Of a stretch of 5,510 nucleotides of DNA, positions 1-5,510 are shown piece by piece. This DNA comes from Desulfobulbaceae bacterium. Lineage in GTDB: Bacteria; Desulfobacterota; Desulfobulbia; Desulfobulbales; Desulfocapsaceae. The position numbers and the translations under genes are program-made. The notes beneath the pieces were generated by a model, which did not search any database, was not told where the DNA came from, and was given only the letters and a program-made list of their open reading frames with translations. The stretch covers positions 1 to 5,510 of the forward strand of contig JAMOMO010000464.1 of the NCBI GenBank assembly GCA_027067035.1, written 5' to 3'. Every line of letters begins with the position of its first letter. Within the stretch, counting starts at the first letter, position 1.

Positions 1-164
1 TCTTACGGGCAAAGACCGGGGGAACGGCACAGCAGTCTAAGCTGCCAGTGCGTAGTTATAATCGTCGGCGATTATAATTAAAGTACCGTCGGTTTTACGA
101 GCAGACAGAAAGCTCGGCATGCAACGTAAAGCTTACACATCCCTGTCGAATCCGTTTCGCCCCC
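1..164 (-). ncRNA. ssrA: tmRNA (ssrA), 5' part, truncated by the left window edge
   Basis: Transfer-messenger RNA rescues ribosomes stalled on broken mRNAs: it acts as an alanyl-tRNA, then supplies a short reading frame encoding a degradation tag. Read on the minus strand, the RNA begins at 164 with GGGGGCGAAACGG followed by the hallmark ATTCGACAGGG (5' half of the tRNA-like domain, 141-164). Next comes the conserved GCATGCCGAG...CTCGTAAAA segment (about 94-123). Pseudoknot PK1 can be drawn: stem CGAGC/GCTCG (112-116 with 98-102), with loop bases CTGTC (104-108) pairing with GACGG (86-90). The tag reading frame follows at 37-69, and the remaining 36 bases would enter the helix 5/PK2 region. 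tmRNAs are usually about 350-400 nt, so the rest, including the 3' acceptor half, lies beyond position 1. No convincing promoter is visible just upstream, so it may be co-transcribed with smpB and processed. The identification is very secure; the exact 5' end is inferred from homology. Confidence 0.96.
37..69 (-). other. tmRNA proteolysis-tag reading frame (ADDYNYALAA)
   Basis: This is the mRNA-like part of tmRNA. On the minus strand the resume codon GCC (69-67) starts the frame GCC GAC GAT TAT AAC TAC, then GCA CTG GCA GCT and the stop TAG (39-37). The encoded tag is ADDYNYALAA. The C-terminal ALAA/AA ending is the usual recognition signal for ClpXP-type proteases and adaptors. The bases TATAATC just before the resume codon fit the A/U-rich upstream element that sets the frame. 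In the cell the tag is preceded by the alanine carried by tmRNA itself. The tag strongly resembles those recalled from Desulfobacterota (for example ANNYDYALAA in Desulfovibrio). Confidence 0.93.
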
Positions 165-291
165 ATAATTGTTGAATATTCATCAGCAGGTCACCTTCGG
201 CCGTTTCAACCTGGCACACTGCCCAATATTCTTTGAAGTTAGTTGGTCTGTTTGTAATAATCAGCGATAAAAAGACAGCGTATTGTTGTGT

Positions 292-777
292 TCAGCCAAT
301 CTGACCGCTCTTCATGACACGCTGCAGTTCGCGGTTGCTCTGTTTTTCTTTCAGAGATGCCCGCTTGTCGTACTGTTTTTTGCCGCGTGCCAGGCCAAGT
401 TCAATCTTGGCTTTGCCGTTTCCGATAAAGTATATCTTCAAAGGGATGAGCGCAAGGCCCTTCTCTTTTAATTTTCCAATCAGTTTACGCAACTCCCTTT
501 TATGGAGAAGGAGTTTTCGTACCCGCATGGGTTCGTTGGGATTGTGAGTGGCGTGACTGTACATGGAAATATGGACATTGTGAAGGTAGAGTTCACCACG
601 GGAGTCAATCTGGGCATAGCCGTCTTTGAGGTTGGCCTTGCCGGCCCGCAGCGATTTTACCTCAGGCCCGCGCAGCACCATTCCCGCCTCATATCTGTCA
701 TCGATATGATAGTCATGGAATGCCTTTTTGTTTTTACAGACAATTTTAACCGCTTTATCTGTTCCCGTTTTTGCCAT
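292..777 (-). CDS. smpB: SsrA-binding protein SmpB
   Basis: SmpB binds the tRNA-like domain of tmRNA and brings it to the empty A site of stalled ribosomes, its tail lying in the mRNA channel to sense the missing message. The 161-residue product has the usual family length (about 150-160) and every expected block. These are the N-terminal NKKAFHDYHIDDRYEAG (16-32) leading into the EVKSLR core with GKANLKDGY (39-54), the beta-barrel segment HNVHISMYSHATHNP (66-80), RKLLLHKREL (87-96), and KIELGLARGKKQYDKR (124-139). A basic, probably helical tail follows (140-161). The ATG at 777 has only a weak purine-rich stretch (AGAAAA) before it and lies 11 bases after the stop of the ATPase gene, so translational coupling is plausible. 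Its partner RNA ssrA begins 127 bases downstream on the same strand, which supports the assignment. Confidence 0.97.
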   Translation of the reverse strand: MAKTGTDKAVKIVCKNKKAFHDYHIDDRYEAGMVLRGPEVKSLRAGKANLKDGYAQIDSRGELYLHNVHISMYSHATHNPNEPMRVRKLLLHKRELRKLIGKLKEKGLALIPLKIYFIGNGKAKIELGLARGKKQYDKRASLKEKQSNRELQRVMKSGQIG

Positions 778-788
778 TTTTTTCTATG

Positions 789-2588
789 TTAATCAGCGGT
801 TACCCGCATTGCTTCTTCGTAGGTCGTAATTCCTGCCTTCACCTTTTCCCAGGCATCTTCCCGTAAGGTAGTCATTCCCTCGCGGATTGCAAGCTGTCTT
901 ATCTCTTCCACATTGTTCCCGGCGGTAACCATGCGTTTCATCTGTTCCGAGAGCGGAAAGATCTCAAAGATGCCGCACCTGCCCTTGTATCCTGTTCCCC
1001 GGCATTTCCGACAGCCCTTGCCCCGCTTGAGCTGGTACGTTTCCCTGTCTGCCACGGGAAAACCAAGCTTTAAGAGCTCGGTCCCTTTCATTGTAAAGGA
1101 TTCAGCACAGTCAGGGCAGACTGTCCGCACCAGACGCTGGGCCAGGGAGCCAAGCAGGGTGGATGATATCAGAAAGGGTTCAAGGCCGAGATCTCTCAGA
1201 CGCACAATGGATGAAACGGCATCGTTGGTATGCAGGGTGGAGAAGACCAGATGTCCGGTCATGGCAGCCTGCACGGCATGGGATGCGGTGTCAAGGTCAC
1301 GAATCTCCCCGATCATGATCACATCCGGATCCTGGCGCAGGATGTTTCGCAGAATGGTTGAAAAGGTAACATCAATGAGGGGCTGAACCGAGATCTGGTT
1401 AAATGCCTCGTAGACCATTTCCACCGGATCTTCCACCGTGACGATGTTACGTTCCGGGGTGGCGATCTTTTCAAGGGTGGAGTAGAGGGTGGTTGATTTA
1501 CCGGATCCGGTGGGGCCGGTGACCAGAACGATTCCGTGCGGTGCCTGGATAAATGAGTCGTAGACATTTCTATCCCTGGCAGAAAATCCCAGGTTGTTGA
1601 GGTCCTGGAAGATCACATCCGGGTCAAGGATACGCATCACCACCTTTTCACCAAATGCCACGGGAACGGTGGAAACCCGGACTTCGGCCTCTTTGTCGCC
1701 GCTTAACGAGAGCTTGATGCGGCCGTCCTGTGGTCTGCGTTTTTCTGCAATATCTAGCCTGCCGAGGAATTTGATACGTGCCACAATGGCCGAATGCACG
1801 GCCTTGGGCAGGTTGTAGATGGTATGGAGAGCACCGTCAATGCGAAAACGTACCATGCAGTTTTCCCGCTTGGGCTCCACATGGATGTCACTGGCATTCT
1901 GGTCCAGAGCGTAGTTGAAGAGGTGGTTGACCGCGGATTTGATATGCTGGTCTGAAGAGGAGATTTCCTTTGAGGATGAAATCTTGACAAACTGCTCCAG
2001 GTTACCGATATCAACGGAACTGCCGACCCCTGTGCCCCCATACTGGTCTTCAGCCGCGCTGATTGAGCGCTGGAAGCCGAAAAACTCGGAGAGGATCTTC
2101 TTGATATCCGTCTTTGTGGTGATAAAGGGCTTGATTTTGACCTGGTTGGCCTGCTCAATGTCTTTCAGTACAGAGCCTTTATCCGGATGGTACACTGCCA
2201 CCTCAAGTACCCCGTTCTGGAAGTTGAAGGGTAGCAGCAGGTGGGTGATGGCGAAGTTTCTGGGGATGGTTTTAGTGACAATCTCCATATCCAGGTTGAG
2301 TGGATCCAGCTTTTTAAAGGGCAGGCCGCATGATTGACTTACTGCCCGCATGATACGGTCTTCATCGAGTGGATTATTTTTCTTGTTGCCTACGTCAAGC
2401 TTGAAGGAGACAATGATATCCACCAGATCCGGAAAGCTTTTGTCAAACTTTCTGTCCGCACCAAATTTAATAAGGAGTTTCTGGCGCTGTTTCCCCTTTT
2501 CCAGGGTGATAAACTGTCGCTGTTTTGGGGTGATCAGTCCCTTTTTGCTGAGAATATCCAGCAACGCATCGCTGTTGAGTAGTGCCAT
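789..2588 (-). CDS. Type IV pilus / type II secretion assembly ATPase (PilB/GspE family)
   Basis: This is a cytoplasmic hexameric ATPase that powers extension of a pilus or pseudopilus, acting at the inner membrane with a PilC/GspF-type partner. The 599-residue protein has an N-terminal T2SSE_N/MshEN-like region (about 75-165), preceded by a lysine-rich segment (31-75), and a Ser/Gly-rich linker (about 175-215). The ATPase core starts near NASDIHVEP (231-239). It carries Walker A GPTGSGKST (358-366), the Asp box TVEDPVE (384-390), Walker B IMIGEIRD (424-431) with likely catalytic E428, and the His box GHLVFSTLHTNDA (445-457). Four cysteines (C491, C494, C526, C529) form the zinc site typical of PilB and GspE rather than the retraction ATPase PilT. 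The ATG at 2588 follows a weak GTGAG Shine-Dalgarno, and an in-frame TAG not far upstream excludes a much longer start. Choosing between PilB, GspE and MshE is not possible without the missing neighbours, so no symbol is given. It heads the ATPase-smpB unit. Confidence 0.95.
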   Translation of the reverse strand: MALLNSDALLDILSKKGLITPKQRQFITLEKGKQRQKLLIKFGADRKFDKSFPDLVDIIVSFKLDVGNKKNNPLDEDRIMRAVSQSCGLPFKKLDPLNLDMEIVTKTIPRNFAITHLLLPFNFQNGVLEVAVYHPDKGSVLKDIEQANQVKIKPFITTKTDIKKILSEFFGFQRSISAAEDQYGGTGVGSSVDIGNLEQFVKISSSKEISSSDQHIKSAVNHLFNYALDQNASDIHVEPKRENCMVRFRIDGALHTIYNLPKAVHSAIVARIKFLGRLDIAEKRRPQDGRIKLSLSGDKEAEVRVSTVPVAFGEKVVMRILDPDVIFQDLNNLGFSARDRNVYDSFIQAPHGIVLVTGPTGSGKSTTLYSTLEKIATPERNIVTVEDPVEMVYEAFNQISVQPLIDVTFSTILRNILRQDPDVIMIGEIRDLDTASHAVQAAMTGHLVFSTLHTNDAVSSIVRLRDLGLEPFLISSTLLGSLAQRLVRTVCPDCAESFTMKGTELLKLGFPVADRETYQLKRGKGCRKCRGTGYKGRCGIFEIFPLSEQMKRMVTAGNNVEEIRQLAIREGMTTLREDAWEKVKAGITTYEEAMRVTAD

Positions 2589-2625
2589 TGAACGCTCACG
2601 GATTGAGAAAGTCTAAGGATATTGC

Positions 2626-2649
2626 CTCTGTACTTCTGTTATTCTGTTC
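2626..2649. repeat. Three tandem imperfect 8-base repeats in the ATPase leader
   Basis: On the plus strand CTCTGTAC, TTCTGTTA and TTCTGTTC follow each other directly, sharing TCTGT at an exact 8-base period. On the transcribed minus strand this reads as repeated ACAGA units in the 5' leader of the ATPase gene. No role is known to me; this may be a simple slippage-derived repeat. Confidence 0.4.
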
Positions 2650-2674
2650 TTTTTTGTTCAGTTAATCAAGAAAC

Positions 2675-2703
2675 TTTTAACTCTTAGAGCTATCTGTTAT
2701 AAA
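2675..2703 (+). promoter_or_regulatory. Weak candidate promoter for purL
   Basis: TATAAA (2698-2703) is a good -10 match on the plus strand, but the -35 position 17 bases upstream (TTTTAA, 2675-2680) matches only about half of the consensus. A start near 2710 would give a leader of about 50 bases, too short for a purine riboswitch. The -10 overlaps that of the opposing leftward promoter. A weak -35 could mean an activator is needed or that the real promoter is elsewhere in the spacer. Confidence 0.3.
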
Positions 2704-2724
2704 TGGAGCAGATACCGTTTCCAA
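2696..2724 (-). promoter_or_regulatory. Candidate sigma-70 promoter for the ATPase-smpB(-ssrA) unit
   Basis: On the minus strand, TTGGAA (2724-2719, four of six matches to the -35 consensus) and TATAAC (2701-2696, five of six matches to the -10 consensus) are separated by exactly 17 bases. Transcription would start near 2689 and leave a leader of about 100 bases before the ATPase ATG at 2588. It faces the leftward genes and is the best promoter match I can find in the spacer. Function is inferred from the sequence alone. Confidence 0.5.
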
Positions 2725-2739
2725 TTCAAATTGATCAAT
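2722..2739. repeat. Overlapping short palindromes in the divergent spacer, possible operator
   Basis: CAATT-CA-AATTG (2722-2733) is a perfect inverted repeat, and ATTGATCAAT (2730-2739) is a perfect 10-base palindrome sharing four bases with it. They overlap the -35 of the leftward promoter candidate and lie between the purL -10 and its ribosome binding site, a position suited to a repressor affecting both directions. AT-rich spacers produce such short palindromes by chance, and I do not recognise a known operator, including PurR. Confidence 0.25.
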
Positions 2740-2750
2740 CATCACAATCC

Positions 2751-2754
2751 AGGA
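2751..2754 (+). promoter_or_regulatory. Shine-Dalgarno site of purL
   Basis: AGGA lies 7 bases before the ATG at 2762, a standard distance. It supports this ATG as the start; the protein from here has the length and content expected for the N-terminal domain of large PurL. Confidence 0.75.
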
Positions 2755-2761
2755 TCTGCCC

Positions 2762-5510
2762 ATGTCATCTATTGTAAGCCAGTTGTATCGAAGGATCGGA
2801 GAAACCAGAGAATACTGTTTTAATGTCGAGTCCAGTCGTCCCCTGACGGACGGGGAACTGCAGCGGCTCCGGCTGATTCTGGCCGATGGTTTTCTGGCGG
2901 AGAGTGTCAGTACAGAGCCTGCCCTCACCGGAGAGCGGGTGGTGGAGATGGGGCCACGGCTCAACTTTGCCACGGCCTGGTCTTCCAATATGGTCTCCAT
3001 CTGCGAGGCCACCGGGCTTGACTGCGTTTCACGGGTGGAGCGATCCCGCAGATATCGTGTGGATGAGTCCCTTGATATAGAAGCGTTTATCCGGGAAAAT
3101 CATGATCGCATGACCGAGTGTCCTTACCCGGAACCCCTCTCCACCTTTGAGACCGGGATTGAGCCGGAGCCCGTGTATGATGTGGATATGATAACCGGCG
3201 GCCCCGATGCCCTCCTTGAGATTCCTGGCATCTCAATGGATGAGCGTGACCGGAATTTTTATTACGACTACTTTGTCAAAAAGCACAACCGCAACCCCAC
3301 CATTGTTGAGATAATGGATCTGAACAATGCCAATTCCGAGCACTCCCGGCACGGTTTTTTCCGGGGCAGACAGGTGATTGACGGTGAGATGCAGGATGAG
3401 ACGCTTTTTGAGCTGGTGATTGAGACTTTAAACCGGAATCCCAAAGGGAGCCTGGTGGCCTTTAAGGATAACTCCAGTGTGGTTGAGGGGCATGATATTC
3501 ACACCATAATGCCCAAAAGCCCGGGCCTTCCCGGACCTCTGCAGGAGCAGGATGCCCGCTATCACATGCTCCTTACCGCGGAAACCCACAACTTTCCCAC
3601 CGGAGTGGCACCGTTTCCCGGGGCCGAGACCGGTTCCGGCGGTCGTATCCGCGACGTACAGGGAACAGGAAAGGGCGGCTTTGTCATTGCCGGAACCACC
3701 GGCTACTGTGTGGCAAATCTCCATATTCCCGGATACACCCTGCCCTGGGAAAACAGCTATCAGTGCCCCGATAATCTGGCCTCGGCCCTGGAAATAGAGA
3801 TCCAGGCCAGTAATGGTGCCTCCGATTACGGCAACAAGTTCGGTGAGCCCATGATCCAGGGCTTTACCCGTTCCTTTGATCTGCGCCTTGATAACGGAGA
3901 GCGCTGGGGCTTTCTGAAACCCATCATGTTCACCGGCGGCATTGGTCAGATTGATGACCGGCACACGGAAAAGGACAAAGAAGTCAAAGGGATGAAGATC
4001 GTCCAGGTGGGTGGTCCCGCCTATCGGGTCGGTTTCGGCGGTGGTGCGGCATCCTCCATGCTCCAGGGCGAAAACGCCTCAGAGCTTGATTTCAACGCGG
4101 TACAGCGTGGCGATGCGGAGATGGAGCAGAAGATGAACCGCGTTATCCGTGCCTGTAACGAGATGGGCGACAAAACCATCATTGATGTGATCCACGATCA
4201 GGGTGCGGGCGGGCCTGCCAACGTGCTGAAAGAGCTGGTGGAACACTCGGGAGGATACATAGAGATCCGCAGGATGCGGGTGGGTGATCCCACCATGTCG
4301 GTTCTGGAAATTTATGTGGCCGAATATCAGGAGCGAAACGGTTTTCTCATCAGCCCGGAGAATATTGAGGAGTTTCAGGCCATCTGTGAGCGTGAGAAGG
4401 TGGGCTGTGAGGTGCTTGGCGAGGTGACCGGTGATCTGCAGTTTGTGGTCCACGATGAGCTGGATGACACCACTCCCGTGGATATCGATCTCTCTGAGCT
4501 GCTGGGCGATATCCCTGTGAAGACCTTTGAAGATAATCGGGTCGATCCGCAGCTGAAACCACTTGACCTGCCGGACGGTCTCACTGTTGCAGATGCTTTA
4601 AATGACGTCCTGCGGCTGGTGTCTGTCGGTTCCAAACGCTTTCTTACCAATAAGGTTGATCGCGCAGTGACCGGTCTTATCGCCCGGCAGCAGTGTTGCG
4701 GGCCGTTGCAGCTCACGGTGAGTGATGTGGCGGTGGTTGCCCAGTCCCATTTCAGTATGAGCGGCGGGGCAACGGCCATTGGCGAGCAGCCCGTCAAGAT
4801 GCTCCTTGATCCGGCAAAGGGTGCCAGGATGGCGGTGGGTGAGTCCCTCACCAACCTTGTCTGGGCCCGGATTGATGATCTGGAACAGGTGAAGTGTTCT
4901 GCAAACTGGATGTGGGCGCCCAAACTGCCCGGAGAAGGTGCGGCCCTTTTTGATGCGGCAAAGGGGATGTGTGATGCCATGATCGCCGTCGGCATGGCCG
5001 TTGATGGCGGCAAAGACAGCCTCTCCATGGCCACCATGGTGGGTGACGAGACCGTTAAATCCCCCCGTGAACTGGTAATATCCGCCTATGCGGCGATGAC
5101 TGATATCACAAAAGTGGTGACACCTGATATTAAAGAGGCGGGGGCATCATCTCTGTTCTTTGTTGATCTTGGCTGTGGTCATAACAGACTGGGCGGTTCT
5201 GCCCTTGCCCAGACCAGATCCTCACTGGGGAATGAGTGTCCGGACATGGACAGGCCGGAAGAGCTGAAACAGGCCTTCCTTGCTGTTCAGGAGGCCATTG
5301 ATCAGGACCTGCTGCCTGCCGGACATGACCGCAGTGACGGTGGTCTTGTCACCACTCTGCTGGAAATGGCCTTTGCCGGAAACTGCGGCCTGGATATTTC
5401 CTTTGATTCCTCCCATTCCCCCCTTGAAGCTCTTTTTTCGGAAGAACTGGGCCTGGTACTGGAATGCAGAGACAGTGATATTGCCGCCCTGACCGAGCTC
5501 TTTTCCGGTC
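2762..5510 (+). CDS. purL: Phosphoribosylformylglycinamidine synthase, large single-chain type (partial, 3' end outside window)
   Basis: PurL converts FGAR, glutamine and ATP to FGAM in step four of de novo purine synthesis. The frame runs from ATG 2762 without a stop for 916 codons to the window end. It holds the N-terminal substrate-channel domain with GPRLNFATAWSSN (64-76), the linker domain, and a first AIRS-type synthetase half with NSEHSRH (191-197), ETHNFPTG (274-281), GGRIRDV (293-299), SNGASDYGNKFGEP (350-363), FGGGAASS (425-432) and HDQGAGG (478-484). The second half has SKRFLTNKVDRAVTG (624-638), SANWMW (713-718), VDGGKDSLSM (747-756) and HDRSDGGL (855-862). Large PurL proteins are about 1,300 residues, so the end of the second half and the C-terminal glutaminase (Cys-His-Glu triad) should lie beyond 5510. 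AGGA at 2751-2754 with 7-base spacing supports this start. Residue choices are closer to eukaryotic FGAM synthase than to E. coli PurL. Large PurL is distinct from the small PurL that needs separate PurQ and PurS. Confidence 0.96.
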   Translation, partial: MSSIVSQLYRRIGETREYCFNVESSRPLTDGELQRLRLILADGFLAESVSTEPALTGERVVEMGPRLNFATAWSSNMVSICEATGLDCVSRVERSRRYRVDESLDIEAFIRENHDRMTECPYPEPLSTFETGIEPEPVYDVDMITGGPDALLEIPGISMDERDRNFYYDYFVKKHNRNPTIVEIMDLNNANSEHSRHGFFRGRQVIDGEMQDETLFELVIETLNRNPKGSLVAFKDNSSVVEGHDIHTIMPKSPGLPGPLQEQDARYHMLLTAETHNFPTGVAPFPGAETGSGGRIRDVQGTGKGGFVIAGTTGYCVANLHIPGYTLPWENSYQCPDNLASALEIEIQASNGASDYGNKFGEPMIQGFTRSFDLRLDNGERWGFLKPIMFTGGIGQIDDRHTEKDKEVKGMKIVQVGGPAYRVGFGGGAASSMLQGENASELDFNAVQRGDAEMEQKMNRVIRACNEMGDKTIIDVIHDQGAGGPANVLKELVEHSGGYIEIRRMRVGDPTMSVLEIYVAEYQERNGFLISPENIEEFQAICEREKVGCEVLGEVTGDLQFVVHDELDDTTPVDIDLSELLGDIPVKTFEDNRVDPQLKPLDLPDGLTVADALNDVLRLVSVGSKRFLTNKVDRAVTGLIARQQCCGPLQLTVSDVAVVAQSHFSMSGGATAIGEQPVKMLLDPAKGARMAVGESLTNLVWARIDDLEQVKCSANWMWAPKLPGEGAALFDAAKGMCDAMIAVGMAVDGGKDSLSMATMVGDETVKSPRELVISAYAAMTDITKVVTPDIKEAGASSLFFVDLGCGHNRLGGSALAQTRSSLGNECPDMDRPEELKQAFLAVQEAIDQDLLPAGHDRSDGGLVTTLLEMAFAGNCGLDISFDSSHSPLEALFSEELGLVLECRDSDIAALTELFSG

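Noticed and set aside
165..291. Separate promoter for tmRNA in the smpB-ssrA gap
   Set aside because: TTGAAA is present on the minus strand, but no good -10 lies 16-18 bases after it; at 20 bases there is only ATGAAT. Not strong enough to list.
136..294. Possible selenocysteine or read-through extension of SmpB at its TGA stop
   Set aside because: SmpB already has full family length at the TGA, there is no recognisable SECIS-like hairpin directly after it, and a 52-codon chance opening is not rare.
913..1386. 157-codon plus-strand reading frame inside the ATPase gene
   Set aside because: Antisense to the zinc-binding and Walker B region of the ATPase; no family resemblance and no good ribosome site noted.
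2589..2761. Purine riboswitch or PurR box controlling purL
   Set aside because: The predicted leader is only about 50 bases, shows no three-way-junction pattern, and I see no match to a known PurR operator.
2677..3012. 111-codon reading frame on the minus strand overlapping the purL start
   Set aside because: Antisense shadow of the well-supported purL N-terminal domain; its product resembles no family I recognise and is Arg/Ser-rich, as expected of a shadow frame.
3428..3964. 178-codon minus-strand reading frame inside purL
   Set aside because: Antisense to the ETHNFPTG-to-GNKFGEP catalytic region of PurL, whose conservation explains the open frame.
4375..5037. 220-codon minus-strand reading frame inside purL
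   Set aside because: Lies wholly antisense to the conserved second synthetase half of PurL; Ser/Thr/Arg-rich composition without motifs. Long antisense frames are common opposite codon-biased genes.

Overview
The window carries ordinary chromosomal housekeeping genes from what looks like a Gram-negative bacterium. A sulfate-reducing or related Desulfobacterota (Desulfobulbales-like) host is my best guess. It rests on the tmRNA tag ADDYNYALAA, which matches the tag style I recall from Desulfotalea and its relatives, on a PilB/GspE-type ATPase, and on the general codon use. The assignment is inferred, not proven.

Layout: two transcription units diverge from a short AT-rich spacer at 2589-2761. 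Leftward (minus strand) run an assembly ATPase of the type IV pilus / type II secretion family (789-2588), then smpB (292-777) only 11 bases further on, then the 5' part of tmRNA (ssrA, 1-164), which is cut by the left window edge. Rightward (plus strand) runs purL, the large single-chain phosphoribosylformylglycinamidine (FGAM) synthase. It starts at 2762 and stays open for 916 codons to the right edge, so the gene is truncated by the window.

Function: SmpB and tmRNA are the two parts of the trans-translation ribosome rescue system and sit together, as often seen. The ATPase immediately upstream is a secretion/pilus motor with no known role in rescue; it probably shares a promoter with smpB. 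PurL catalyses the fourth step of de novo purine synthesis and is unrelated to its divergent neighbours.

The spacer holds a good candidate promoter for the leftward unit. A weaker candidate for purL shares the same TATA core, and short palindromes and a small tandem repeat lie around it. I found no mobile element, CRISPR array, phage gene or convincing undescribed system. The most notable points are the strongly eukaryote-like PurL sequence, the ATPase-smpB-ssrA arrangement with a readable tag, and the overlapping divergent promoter region.
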